A DNA stretch of 64,000 nt from Pantoea cypripedii (GTDB lineage Bacteria; Pseudomonadota; Gammaproteobacteria; Enterobacterales; Enterobacteriaceae). A program made the position numbers and the translations under genes. The notes under the pieces are model-generated. The model did not search any database. It was given only the letters and a program-made list of their open reading frames with translations, and was not told where the DNA came from. The stretch is taken from NCBI RefSeq assembly GCF_011395035.1, contig NZ_CP024768.1, forward strand, positions 654,586-718,585. Direction: 5' to 3'. This document shows positions 7,747 to 16,360 of the stretch, one piece after another. Numbering within the stretch: the first letter of the stretch is position 1; the number at the start of each line of letters is the position of its first letter.

Positions 7747-8451
7747 ATGCATTTCCCCCTCATTCTTGTCTCTCCCGCCCGGCCAGAAAATATCGGTGCG
7801 GCAGCCCGTGCGATGAAAACCATGGGATTTAGCGAGTTGCGTATTGTCGCCAGTGACGCCTGGCAGGACCCGGCAGCCAGGCGTGTGGCGCATGGCGCGG
7901 GCGAGATCCTCGATAACGTAAAAACCTATGGCACGCTGAGCGAGGCGTTGCAGGACGTTGACTTCTCCGTCGCCACCACCGCCCGCAGTCGGGCGAAGTT
8001 TCGTTATTACGCCACGCCTGCCCAGGTGGAAACCATCCTGCAGGAGAAACGCCAGTGGCTGAACCGTATCGCGTTGGTTTTTGGTCGTGAAGACAGCGGG
8101 TTAACCAACGAGGAACTGGAGCAGGTCGATCTGCTGACCGGTATCCCGATGGCCAATGATTACCCCTCGCTGAATCTCGGTCAGGCGGTGATGGTGTACT
8201 GCTATCAACTTGCCGCGCTGAATCAGGTCGCGGCTCCTGCGGCAGAACGGGCGGACGCTCAGCAATTGCAGGCACTGCGCGTGCGTTTCCAGCAATTGCT
8301 GGTGCAGCTGGACGTCAGCGACGATGCCAAGATGGCCGACTGGATTGATCAACGTATCGGTTTGCTTGAGCAGCGCGACAGCGCCATGTTGCACCGCCTG
8401 CTGCATGATGTAGAAAAAAAACTTATAGATAATAACTCGGGTAAATCCTGA
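7747..8451 (+). CDS. lasT: SPOUT-family tRNA/rRNA methyltransferase YjtD (LasT)
   Basis: TrmH/SpoU-type 2'-O-methyltransferase fold with a C-terminal extension, 234 residues (E. coli YjtD 228). The N-terminal motif LVSPARPENIGAAARAMKTMG is motif 1 of the family; LVFGREDSGLTNEEL and YPSLNLGQAVMVYCYQLA are motifs 2 and 3, which form the knotted SAM site. The RNA target is not established. It is paralogous to TrmJ (Cm32/Um32 of tRNA), so TrmJ itself is the main alternative, but the arcA-thr synteny fits YjtD. It ends 185 bp before thrL. Confidence 0.9.
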   Translation: MHFPLILVSPARPENIGAAARAMKTMGFSELRIVASDAWQDPAARRVAHGAGEILDNVKTYGTLSEALQDVDFSVATTARSRAKFRYYATPAQVETILQEKRQWLNRIALVFGREDSGLTNEELEQVDLLTGIPMANDYPSLNLGQAVMVYCYQLAALNQVAAPAAERADAQQLQALRVRFQQLLVQLDVSDDAKMADWIDQRIGLLEQRDSAMLHRLLHDVEKKLIDNNSGKS

Positions 8452-8564
8452 GTTTATAGTGACAGATCGGGACTTGCGGCTATTTGCTGAACGATCCTGA
8501 TAGCATTTTCCGGGCAAAGCGTAGCACTGCGTAGTGGCGAAAAATCCAGCAAAGGACAAATTCG

Positions 8565-8591
8565 TTGACTTAACCGGCACTTTGCTTTAAT
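8565..8591 (+). promoter_or_regulatory. Candidate thr operon promoter
   Basis: TTGACT (8565-8570) as -35 and TTTAAT (8586-8591) as -10, 46 bp before the thrL ATG. The E. coli thr promoter also has a TTGACT -35 element at the matching place. The 15-bp spacing is short, so the exact -10 is uncertain. Confidence 0.55.
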
Positions 8592-8636
8592 TCTGGAAGG
8601 CAGACGGACAATCAAGACAGACAGAAAAAAATCTAA

Positions 8637-8708
8637 ATGCGTACAATCAGCCTGAACACCACCATTATTATTACCACCACCATTACCACAGGTAACGGTG
8701 CGGGCTGA
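8637..8708 (+). CDS. thrL: thr operon leader peptide
   Basis: A 23-residue reading frame (begins MRTISLN, ends TGNGAG) with eight threonine and five isoleucine codons, the hallmark of the thr leader. Ribosome stalling at these codons when charged tRNA-Thr or tRNA-Ile is scarce prevents formation of the downstream terminator and lets transcription enter thrABC. E. coli ThrL is 21 residues and ends with the same TTGNGAG. The peptide is too short to appear in ordinary gene calls. Confidence 0.95.
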   Translation: MRTISLNTTIIITTTITTGNGAG

Positions 8709-8733
8709 CGCATACAGGAAAAACAAAAAAAGA

Positions 8734-8766
8734 AGCCCGCACCTAAACAGTGCGGGCTTTTTTTTT
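8734..8766 (+). terminator. thr attenuator
   Basis: AGCCCGCAC (8734-8742), an eight-base loop region and GTGCGGGCT (8750-8758), followed by nine T including the end of the stem. This is the rho-independent attenuator between thrL and thrA. The stem can alternatively pair with the end of thrL, where the complementary GTGCGGGC-type sequence is present around 8698-8705. Confidence 0.95.
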
Positions 8767-8793
8767 CGGCAAAAATTCAGGAGAGCTTCAACC

Positions 8794-11256
8794 ATGCGAG
8801 TGCTGAAATTCGGCGGAACCTCAGTAGCCAATGCGGAACGTTTTCTCCGCGTGGCAGACATTCTGGAAAGCAATGCGCAACAGGGACAGGTCGCCACCGT
8901 ACTCTCTGCGCCAGCGAAGATTACCAATCATCTGGTCGCGATGATTGAGAAAACGATTAGCGGGCAGGATGCGTTGCCGAATATCAGCGATGCCGAACGT
9001 ATTTTTGCCGAGCTGTTACAGAGGCTGGCCGATACCCAGCCTGGTTTCGATTTCGACGGTTTAAAAACCCGTGTCGATCTCGAATTTGCCCAGTTGAAAC
9101 AAGTGCTGCATGGCATCAGCTTGCTGGGGCAATGCCCGGATGCGGTGAATGCTGCCATCATCTGCCGTGGTGAGAAGTTATCGATCGCCATCATGGAAGC
9201 GCTGTTGCAGGCGCGTGGCCACAAGGTCACGGTGATCGACCCGGTGGAAAAACTGCTGGCAGTGGGACATTACCTGGAATCGACCGTCGATATCGCGGAA
9301 TCGACCCGCCGTATCGCCGCCAGCCAGATCCCGGTGGATCATATGATCCTGATGGCCGGTTTCACTGCTGGTAATGAACGTGGTGAGCTGGTGGTGCTGG
9401 GCCGTAACGGTTCTGACTACTCAGCCGCCGTACTGGCGGCTTGCTTGCGCGCTGATTGCTGTGAAATCTGGACTGACGTGGACGGTGTTTACACCTGTGA
9501 CCCGCGCCAGGTACCGGATGCGCGCTTGCTGAAATCCATGTCCTATCAGGAGGCGATGGAGCTGTCTTACTTCGGGGCTAAAGTTCTGCACCCTCGCACC
9601 ATTGCCCCAATTGCCCAGTTCCAGATTCCCTGCCTGATCAAAAACACCGCCAATCCACAAGCGCCGGGCACCTTAATCGGTGGCGAAGGCGAGCATGATG
9701 AGAATCCGGTAAAAGGCATCACCAACCTCAACAACATGGCGATGTTCAACGTCTCCGGTCCGGGGATGAAAGGCATGGTGGGGATGGCCGCGCGCGTGTT
9801 TGCGGCGATGTCCCGTACCGGTATCTCGGTGGTGTTGATCACCCAATCTTCTTCTGAATACAGCATCAGCTTCTGCGTACCGCAGAACGAGCTGGCGCGT
9901 GCGCGTCGCGTACTGGAAGATGAATTCTATCTTGAGCTGAAAGATGGCCTGCTGGATCCGCTGGAAGTGGTTGAACAGCTGGCGATCATTTCCGTGGTTG
10001 GGGATGGCATGCGCACGTTGCGCGGCATCTCTGCCAAGTTCTTCTCCGCACTGGCGCGCGCCAATATCAACATCGTGGCGATTGCGCAGGGGTCGTCTGA
10101 GCGTTCTATCTCGGCGGTGGTCAGTAACGATGAAGTCACCACCGGGGTGCGTGTCGTTCACCAGATGCTGTTCGCCACCGATCAGGTGATCGAAGTGTTC
10201 GTGGTGGGCGTAGGTGGTGTGGGCGCTGCACTGCTGGAGCAGCTGCATCGCCAGCAGGCATGGCTGAAGCAGAAGCATATTGATCTGCGCGTTTGCGGCA
10301 TCGCTAACTCACGCGCCTTACTGACCAACGTGCACGGTATCGATCTCAGCAACTGGGAGTCGGCGCTGGCGGAAGCCAAAGAGCCGTTCAACCTCGGCCG
10401 TCTGATTCGCCTGGTGAAGGAGTATCATCTGCTGAACCCGGTGATTGTCGATTGTACTTCGAGCCAGGCGGTGGCCGATCAATACGCCGATTTCCTTGCC
10501 GACGGCTTCCACGTGGTGACGCCAAATAAAAAGGCCAACACCTCGTCGTGGAATTATTATCAGCAGATGCGTGCCGCCGCAGAGAAATCACGCCGCAAGT
10601 TCCTGTATGACACCAACGTGGGTGCCGGTCTGCCGGTGATCGAAAACCTGCAAAACCTGCTGAATGCCGGTGATGAGCTGATCAAATTCTCCGGTATTCT
10701 CTCTGGCTCGCTGTCATTTATTTTCGGCAAGCTGGATGAGGGTGTCTCATTGTCTGCAGCGACCAATATGGCACGTGAACTCGGCTTTACGGAGCCGGAC
10801 CCGCGTGATGATCTCTCCGGCACCGATGTGGCGCGCAAGCTGCTGATTCTGGCGCGTGAAGCGGGGCATCAGCTGGAGCTGAGCGATATCGAGATCGAGC
10901 CGCTGCTGCCCGCCAGCCTGACGGAAATTGCCGACGTTGAGCAATTTATGCAGCGTTTACCGGAACTGGATAACGCCTTTGCGGCGCGCGTTGCCAAAGC
11001 TCGCGATGAAGGTAAAGTGTTACGCTTCGTGGGTGCCATCGAAGAGGGTGGAGCCTGCAAGGTGAAAATTGATGCAGTGGACAGCAATGATCCGCTGTTT
11101 AAAGTTAAAAATGGCGAAAACGCGCTGGCGTTCTACAGCCGTTATTATCAGCCGATCCCGCTGGTTCTGCGCGGATACGGTGCCGGGAATGATGTGACAG
11201 CCGCTGGCGTATTTGCCGATCTGCTGCGCACTCTGTCGTGGAAGTTGGGAGTTTGA
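8794..11256 (+). CDS. thrA: Bifunctional aspartokinase I / homoserine dehydrogenase I
   Basis: Catalyses the first (aspartate to aspartyl phosphate) and third (aspartate semialdehyde to homoserine) steps toward threonine; feedback inhibited by threonine. The ATG at 8794 gives 820 residues, exactly the E. coli length, with CAGGAG upstream; the in-frame extension upstream would run through the attenuator and was rejected. The kinase domain starts MRVLKFGGTSVAN, ACT regulatory domains lie around 320-460, and the dehydrogenase domain begins near residue 465 with VFVVGVGGVGAALLEQL (NADP-binding). First structural gene of thrABC. Confidence 0.98.
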   Translation: MRVLKFGGTSVANAERFLRVADILESNAQQGQVATVLSAPAKITNHLVAMIEKTISGQDALPNISDAERIFAELLQRLADTQPGFDFDGLKTRVDLEFAQLKQVLHGISLLGQCPDAVNAAIICRGEKLSIAIMEALLQARGHKVTVIDPVEKLLAVGHYLESTVDIAESTRRIAASQIPVDHMILMAGFTAGNERGELVVLGRNGSDYSAAVLAACLRADCCEIWTDVDGVYTCDPRQVPDARLLKSMSYQEAMELSYFGAKVLHPRTIAPIAQFQIPCLIKNTANPQAPGTLIGGEGEHDENPVKGITNLNNMAMFNVSGPGMKGMVGMAARVFAAMSRTGISVVLITQSSSEYSISFCVPQNELARARRVLEDEFYLELKDGLLDPLEVVEQLAIISVVGDGMRTLRGISAKFFSALARANINIVAIAQGSSERSISAVVSNDEVTTGVRVVHQMLFATDQVIEVFVVGVGGVGAALLEQLHRQQAWLKQKHIDLRVCGIANSRALLTNVHGIDLSNWESALAEAKEPFNLGRLIRLVKEYHLLNPVIVDCTSSQAVADQYADFLADGFHVVTPNKKANTSSWNYYQQMRAAAEKSRRKFLYDTNVGAGLPVIENLQNLLNAGDELIKFSGILSGSLSFIFGKLDEGVSLSAATNMARELGFTEPDPRDDLSGTDVARKLLILAREAGHQLELSDIEIEPLLPASLTEIADVEQFMQRLPELDNAFAARVAKARDEGKVLRFVGAIEEGGACKVKIDAVDSNDPLFKVKNGENALAFYSRYYQPIPLVLRGYGAGNDVTAAGVFADLLRTLSWKLGV

Positions 11257-11258
11257 TG

Positions 11259-12188
11259 ATGGTAAAAATTTATGCACCGGCCTCGATAGGTAACGTCAGC
11301 GTCGGCTTTGATGTGCTGGGCGCGGCGGTTTCGCCGGTGGATGGCACCCTGCTGGGTGATTGTGTGTCGGTCGAGGCGGCCGACAGCTTTAGCCTGGTGA
11401 ACGAAGGGCGCTTTGTCAGCAAACTGCCGACTGATCCACAGGAAAACATTGTTTACCAGTGCTGGCAGCGTTTTTGTGAAGCGATTGGCAAAGAAGTCCC
11501 GGTGGCGATGACGCTGGAAAAAAACATGCCAATCGGTTCAGGTCTTGGCTCCAGCGCCTGTTCCGTGGTGGCGGGCCTGATGGCGATGAACGAATTCTGC
11601 GGCAAACCGCTGAACGATACCGAGCTGCTGGCGCTGATGGGCGAGCTGGAAGGGCGCATTTCCGGCAGCGTGCATTACGACAACGTCGCGCCTTGTTTCC
11701 TCGGCGGCGTGCAGCTGATGATTGAAGAAGATGGCATCATCAGCCAGTCTGTACCGTCGTTTGATGAATGGCTGTGGGTGATGGCCTATCCAGGCATCAA
11801 AGTCTCCACCGCCGAGGCGCGTGCCATTCTGCCCGCTCAATATCGCAAGCAGGACATCATCAAGCATGGCCGTCTGCTCGGTGGTTTTATCCACGCCTGT
11901 CACACCGGTCAGCCCGCGCTTGCGGCTAAACTGATGCAGGATGTGGTGGCCGAGCCGTATCGCACCAAACTGCTGCCGGGCTTTGCCGAAGCGCGTAAAG
12001 CGGCTGCCGATATCGGTGCCCTGGCTTGCGGTATTTCGGGGTCCGGCCCGACGCTTTTCGCCGTTTGCAACGAGATGGCAACGGCACAGCGGATGGCAGA
12101 CTGGCTGAGCCAGCACTATCTGCAGAATGAAGAAGGTTTCGTCCACATCTGCCGTCTTGATACGGCTGGCGCACGTAAATTGGGATAA
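11259..12188 (+). CDS. thrB: Homoserine kinase
   Basis: GHMP-family kinase converting homoserine to O-phosphohomoserine, 309 residues (E. coli 310). The ATP-binding motif PIGSGLGSSACS lies near residue 90, and GISGSGPTLFA forms the C-terminal GHMP motif. Two adjacent ATG codons (11256 and 11259) are possible; the second gives MVKIYAPAS as in E. coli. The first overlaps the thrA stop by one base. Either way the genes are translationally coupled. Confidence 0.97.
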   Translation: MVKIYAPASIGNVSVGFDVLGAAVSPVDGTLLGDCVSVEAADSFSLVNEGRFVSKLPTDPQENIVYQCWQRFCEAIGKEVPVAMTLEKNMPIGSGLGSSACSVVAGLMAMNEFCGKPLNDTELLALMGELEGRISGSVHYDNVAPCFLGGVQLMIEEDGIISQSVPSFDEWLWVMAYPGIKVSTAEARAILPAQYRKQDIIKHGRLLGGFIHACHTGQPALAAKLMQDVVAEPYRTKLLPGFAEARKAAADIGALACGISGSGPTLFAVCNEMATAQRMADWLSQHYLQNEEGFVHICRLDTAGARKLG

Positions 12189-12191
12189 CGC

Positions 12192-13478
12192 ATGAAACTC
12201 TATAACCTTAAGGATCATAACGAGCAGGTGAGCTTCGCTCAGGCAGTGAAGCAGGGCCTCGGCTCGCAGCAGGGGCTGTTTTTCCCGCTCGAACTGCCGG
12301 AATTTGAACTGACCGATATCGACGCGATGCTGGAGATGGATTTTGTCTCCCGCAGCAGCAAAATCCTCTCGGCTTTTATCGGTGATGAAATTGCCGCCCA
12401 TCAGCTGGCTGAGCGTGTCAAAGCTGCGTTTGCCTTCCCGGCACCGGTGGCAAAAGTCAGTGACGATGTGGCCTGTCTGGAACTGTTCCACGGCCCGACG
12501 CTGGCGTTTAAAGATTTCGGCGGCCGCTTTATGGCGCAGATGCTTTCCTACGTGAGTGGTGCTGATGAGAAGATCACCATTCTGACTGCCACTTCAGGCG
12601 ACACCGGTGCTGCGGTCGCGCATGCGTTTTACGGCATGGAAAACGTGCGGGTCGTGATCCTCTATCCGCAGGGCAAAATCAGCCCGTTGCAGGAAAAACT
12701 GTTCTGCACCCTGGGTGGCAACATCGAAACCATCGCCATTGATGGTGACTTCGACGCCTGCCAGGCACTGGTGAAGCAGGCGTTTGATGATGAAGAGCTG
12801 AAAAAGGCGATTGGCCTGAACTCGGCTAACTCCATCAACATCAGCCGTCTGCTGGCGCAGATTTGCTACTACTTCGAAGCGGTAGCCCAGCTGCCACAGG
12901 AGAAACGCAATCAGCTGGTGGTGTCGGTGCCGAGCGGCAACTTTGGCGACCTGACAGCTGGCCTGCTGGCAAAATCACTCGGCCTGCCGATCAAACGCTT
13001 TATCGCAGCGACCAACGCCAACGATACGGTGCCGCGCTTCCTCGCCAATGGTGAATGGACGCCGCATGCTACGGTAGCGACATTGTCCAATGCGATGGAT
13101 GTGAGTCAGCCAAACAACTGGCCACGCGTGGAAGAGTTATTCCGCCGCAAAACCTGGCGTCTGGGCGATCTGGCCTATGGCGCGGTGAGTGACGAGACCA
13201 CCAAAGCGACGATGCGTGAACTGGCGGCCATCGGTTATCTCTCTGAACCGCATGCGGCGATTGCTTATCGTTTGCTGCGCGATCAGTTACAGGAAGGCGA
13301 GTACGGCCTGTTCCTCGGCACTGCGCATCCGGCGAAGTTTAAGGAGAGCGTGGAAGCGATTCTGGAACAGACGCTGCCGCTGCCGGAAGCCCTGGCTGAG
13401 CGTGCTGATTTGCCGCTGTTGTCGCATGAGATGGCAGCAGATTTCGCTCCGTTGCGTGCGTTCTTACTGAAAAAATAA
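12192..13478 (+). CDS. thrC: Threonine synthase
   Basis: PLP enzyme that converts O-phosphohomoserine to threonine, last step of the pathway. 428 residues as in E. coli. It starts 3 bp after thrB. The PLP lysine is in HGPTLAFKDFGGRF, the phosphate-binding region in TATSGDTGAAVAHAF, and SVPSGNFGDLTAG is a further conserved loop. Three REP-like palindromes follow the stop codon. Confidence 0.98.
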   Translation: MKLYNLKDHNEQVSFAQAVKQGLGSQQGLFFPLELPEFELTDIDAMLEMDFVSRSSKILSAFIGDEIAAHQLAERVKAAFAFPAPVAKVSDDVACLELFHGPTLAFKDFGGRFMAQMLSYVSGADEKITILTATSGDTGAAVAHAFYGMENVRVVILYPQGKISPLQEKLFCTLGGNIETIAIDGDFDACQALVKQAFDDEELKKAIGLNSANSINISRLLAQICYYFEAVAQLPQEKRNQLVVSVPSGNFGDLTAGLLAKSLGLPIKRFIAATNANDTVPRFLANGEWTPHATVATLSNAMDVSQPNNWPRVEELFRRKTWRLGDLAYGAVSDETTKATMRELAAIGYLSEPHAAIAYRLLRDQLQEGEYGLFLGTAHPAKFKESVEAILEQTLPLPEALAERADLPLLSHEMAADFAPLRAFLLKK

Positions 13479-13486
13479 TTGCTTTA

Positions 13487-13588
13487 CCAGGTCGGGATAA
13501 ATCCCGTCATTACGTAACGTGCGGTTATTAACCAGGTCGGGATAAATCCCGACCCTACATTGTAGGGTGCGCATTGATGCGCACCTGG
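13487..13588. repeat. Cluster of three REP-like palindromes between thrC and yaaA
   Basis: Unit 1 at 13487-13506 and unit 2 at 13532-13554 share CCAGGTCGGGATAAATCCCG. Unit 2 continues to GACCCTAC, which read on the minus strand begins GTAGGGTCGGGAT. Unit 3 at 13561-13587 is GTAGGGTGCGCAT, a short centre and ATGCGCACC, with the same GTAG head but a different stem. The set lies between convergent genes. The stem differs from the GTAGCGGCGCGAT family, so this is a second REP subfamily. Confidence 0.85.
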
Positions 13589-13589
13589 A

Positions 13590-14366
13590 TTATTTTTGTT
13601 CGTGACGCTTAAACACCAGCTCGTTTTCGCTGCTCTCTGCCGCCGCAAAGAAATACCCATCCACGTCGAATTTCTTCAGTTGCTCCGGCTTGCTCAGGCG
13701 ATGCTGGATGACATAACGACTCATCAGGCCCCGCGCTTTCTTGGCGTAGAAACTGATTACCTTAAATTTGCCGTTCTTCTCATCGAGGAATACCGGTTTG
13801 ATCAGGCGTCCGGCCAGTTTCTTCGGTTTGATGGCTTTGAAATATTCGTCTGACGCGAGGTTAATCAGCACATCATCACCTTGCTCCGCCAGCGCCGCAT
13901 TCAGCTTCTCAGTCAGCAAATCTCCCCAGAAGCCATACAAGTCTTTGGCGGCGGGGTTAGCCAGTTTGATCCCCATCTCCAGCCGGTACGGCTGCATCAG
14001 ATCGAGTGGGCGCAGCAAACCATACAACCCTGACAGCATGCGCAGATGCTGTTGAGCGAAGGTAAAATCTTTATCGCTAAAGGTCTCCGCCTGCAAACCG
14101 GTATAGACATCCCCTTTGAATGCCAGAATCGCCTGACGCGCATTCTCCAGCGTGAAAGGCGGCTGCCAGCTGTTAAAACGGTCAGCATTGAGATGCGCCA
14201 GTTTGTCGCTGATGCCCATCAGTGAAGCGATTTGTGCGGGTGACAGGTCACGGGCGACATCAATCAGCAGTTGTGACTTTTCTAACAGCGCCGGTTGAGT
14301 GAATTGTTGTGTCGCAAGCGGGCTTTCAAAATCCAGCGTCTTCGCTGGCGAGATGACCATCAGCAT
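13590..14366 (-). CDS. yaaA: Peroxide stress resistance protein YaaA
   Basis: DUF328/UPF0246 protein. In E. coli it is induced by OxyR and lowers intracellular free iron during hydrogen peroxide stress, limiting Fenton damage to DNA and protein. The ATG at 14364-14366 gives MLMVISPAKTLDFESP and 258 residues, the E. coli length, with GAGG 8 bases upstream; a 47-residue upstream extension has no family support. Conserved blocks are AFKGDVYTGLQAETF, LRMLSGLYGLLRPLDLMQPYRLEMG in two overlapping parts, and KPVFLDEKNGKFK. E. coli yaaX and yaaJ, its neighbours there, are absent. Confidence 0.95.
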   Translation of the reverse strand: MLMVISPAKTLDFESPLATQQFTQPALLEKSQLLIDVARDLSPAQIASLMGISDKLAHLNADRFNSWQPPFTLENARQAILAFKGDVYTGLQAETFSDKDFTFAQQHLRMLSGLYGLLRPLDLMQPYRLEMGIKLANPAAKDLYGFWGDLLTEKLNAALAEQGDDVLINLASDEYFKAIKPKKLAGRLIKPVFLDEKNGKFKVISFYAKKARGLMSRYVIQHRLSKPEQLKKFDVDGYFFAAAESSENELVFKRHEQK

Positions 14367-14579
14367 CGGTACGTCCTCGGTGACCCCCAATTTTATCAGG
14401 GTATTAACAGGAAATTTGTCCGGCGAGTGTAGCAAAAAAGCGCGACGGATCGGCAAATCGTTCCCATCGGTCTCCCCAGGCTGAAAGGGCACGCCGCGAC
14501 CTTGCACCGTGGTTACCGCGTGATATTATCGCAACAGCCTTTTTACACCCTGACAGTCAACCTAAGAGAAAAGAGAACC

Positions 14580-15533
14580 ATGACGGACAAACTTACTTCC
14601 TTGCGTCAGCTGACTACTGTGGTAGCCGACACCGGTGATATCGCGGCGATGAAACTTTATCAACCGCAGGATGCAACCACCAACCCTTCTTTAATCCTCA
14701 ATGCCGCTCAAATCCCTGAATACCGTAAACTGATTGACGAAGCCATTAGCTGGGCGCGTCAGCAGAGCAGCAACAAAGAAGAACAATTGCAGCTGGTTTC
14801 TGACAAGCTGGCCGTCAACATTGGTCTGGAAATTCTCAAACTGATCCCGGGTCGTATTTCGACTGAAGTGGATGCGCGCCTGTCATACGACACCGAAGCG
14901 AGCATCGCTAAAGCCCGTAGTCTGATCAAACTGTATAACGATGCCGGCATCAGCAACGATCGCATCCTGATCAAACTGGCTTCTACCTGGCAGGGCATCC
15001 GCGCCGCGGAGCAGCTGGAGAAAGAAGGCATCAACTGTAACCTGACCCTGCTGTTCTCCTTCGCTCAGGCGCGTGCCTGTGCTGAAGCGGGCGTGTTCCT
15101 GATCTCTCCGTTCGTGGGCCGTATTCTTGACTGGTACAAAGCCAACACTGACAAGAAAGAGTACGCTGCACACGAAGATCCGGGCGTGGTTTCTGTTTCT
15201 GAGATCTACGATTACTACAAACAGCACGGTTACGAAACCGTGGTGATGGGCGCGAGCTTCCGTAACGTCGGCGAAATCATCGAGCTGGCCGGTTGTGACC
15301 GTCTGACAATCTCCCCGAACCTGCTGAAAGAGCTGGCTGAAAGCGAAGGCGCGGTTGAGCGCAAACTGAGCTACAGCGGTGAAGTGAAAGCGCGTCCGGC
15401 AAAAATGACCGAATCCGAGTTCCTGTGGCAGCACAACCAGGATCCGATGGCGGTGACCAAACTGGCTGAAGGCATCCGTAACTTTGCCATCGACCAGGGC
15501 AAACTTGAGAAGATGATTGCCGAACTGCTGTAA
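14580..15533 (+). CDS. talB: Transaldolase B
   Basis: Pentose phosphate enzyme transferring the dihydroxyacetone unit between sedoheptulose-7-phosphate and glyceraldehyde-3-phosphate. The ATG at 14580 gives 317 residues, as in E. coli. Schiff-base lysine K132 lies in RILIKLASTWQG; the N-terminal YQPQDATTNPSLIL carries the conserved aspartate. Divergent from yaaA with a 213-bp gap. A terminator hairpin follows the stop. Confidence 0.97.
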   Translation: MTDKLTSLRQLTTVVADTGDIAAMKLYQPQDATTNPSLILNAAQIPEYRKLIDEAISWARQQSSNKEEQLQLVSDKLAVNIGLEILKLIPGRISTEVDARLSYDTEASIAKARSLIKLYNDAGISNDRILIKLASTWQGIRAAEQLEKEGINCNLTLLFSFAQARACAEAGVFLISPFVGRILDWYKANTDKKEYAAHEDPGVVSVSEIYDYYKQHGYETVVMGASFRNVGEIIELAGCDRLTISPNLLKELAESEGAVERKLSYSGEVKARPAKMTESEFLWQHNQDPMAVTKLAEGIRNFAIDQGKLEKMIAELL

Positions 15534-15539
15534 TCCATC

Positions 15540-15576
15540 AAACCGTGGCGGCACCGTTCGCCACGGTTTTAAACTT
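15540..15576 (+). terminator. Terminator after talB
   Basis: AAACCGTGGCG (15540-15550), eight-base loop, CGCCACGGTTT (15559-15569), then a T-containing tail (TAAACTTT). The A/T symmetry gives an 11-bp stem just after the talB stop codon. Confidence 0.85.
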
Positions 15577-15659
15577 TATTCTCCCTTTCGCTTTGTATTA
15601 TCCTTCTTAAATCCCCCTTTATCTCCATACCGCATGCGGTAAACCACAGCGATAACTCT

Positions 15660-16247
15660 ATGGATACTTTACGTATTGGATTAATTTCCGTTTCCGATCG
15701 TGCTGCGAACGGCATTTATCAGGATCAGGGCATTCCGGCGCTTGAGAGCTGGCTCGGCAGCGCGCTGACCACGCCGTTTGAAATTGAAACCCGGCTGGTG
15801 CCGGATGAGCAGCCAATGATCGAGCAGGCGATTTGTGAACTGGTTGATGAGCTTTTTTGCCATCTGGTGTTGACCACCGGCGGCACCGGGCCAGCTCGCC
15901 GTGATGTGACACCGGATGCCACCCTGGCCGTAGCCGACCGCGAGATGCCGGGTTTTGGCGAGCAAATGCGTCAAATCAGCCTGCAATTTGTGCCGACGGC
16001 GATCCTGTCGCGTCAGGTGGGGGTGATCCGTAAACAATCGCTGATCCTCAACTTGCCCGGCCAGCCGAAATCGATCAAAGAAACGCTGGAAGGACTGAAG
16101 GGCGAGGATGGGGCGGTGAAAGTGCCGGGGATCTTTGCGGCTGTACCGTATTGTTTACAACTTCTGGAAGGGCCGTATGTCGAAACAGACCCGCAGGTGG
16201 TAGCAGCATTTCGGCCAAAAAGCGCGAGGCGGGAAACAAACGTCTGA
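15660..16247 (+). CDS. mogA: Molybdopterin adenylyltransferase MogA
   Basis: Adenylates molybdopterin before molybdate insertion in molybdenum cofactor synthesis. 195 residues as in E. coli. The family signature TTGGTGPARRDVTPDAT is present near residues 75-95, after the N-terminal GLISVSDRA. The carboxyl end SLILNLPGQPKSIKETLEG is also conserved. A separate transcription unit after the talB terminator. Confidence 0.96.
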   Translation: MDTLRIGLISVSDRAANGIYQDQGIPALESWLGSALTTPFEIETRLVPDEQPMIEQAICELVDELFCHLVLTTGGTGPARRDVTPDATLAVADREMPGFGEQMRQISLQFVPTAILSRQVGVIRKQSLILNLPGQPKSIKETLEGLKGEDGAVKVPGIFAAVPYCLQLLEGPYVETDPQVVAAFRPKSARRETNV

Positions 16248-16360
16248 AAATTGCTATTTTCAGGCATAAAATTCAGTCTTACTGGTGTGGCAAAAAATTG
16301 ACGGTATAGTAAGTATAACTTTACAACTAGACTCATTTTGCCTCTGGATACCGGTACGTT

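Noticed and set aside
7586..7816. 76-codon plus-strand frame overlapping the lasT start
   Set aside because: Overlaps lasT in another frame and lies in AT-rich promoter sequence; the hydrophobic stretch is a by-product of T-rich codons.
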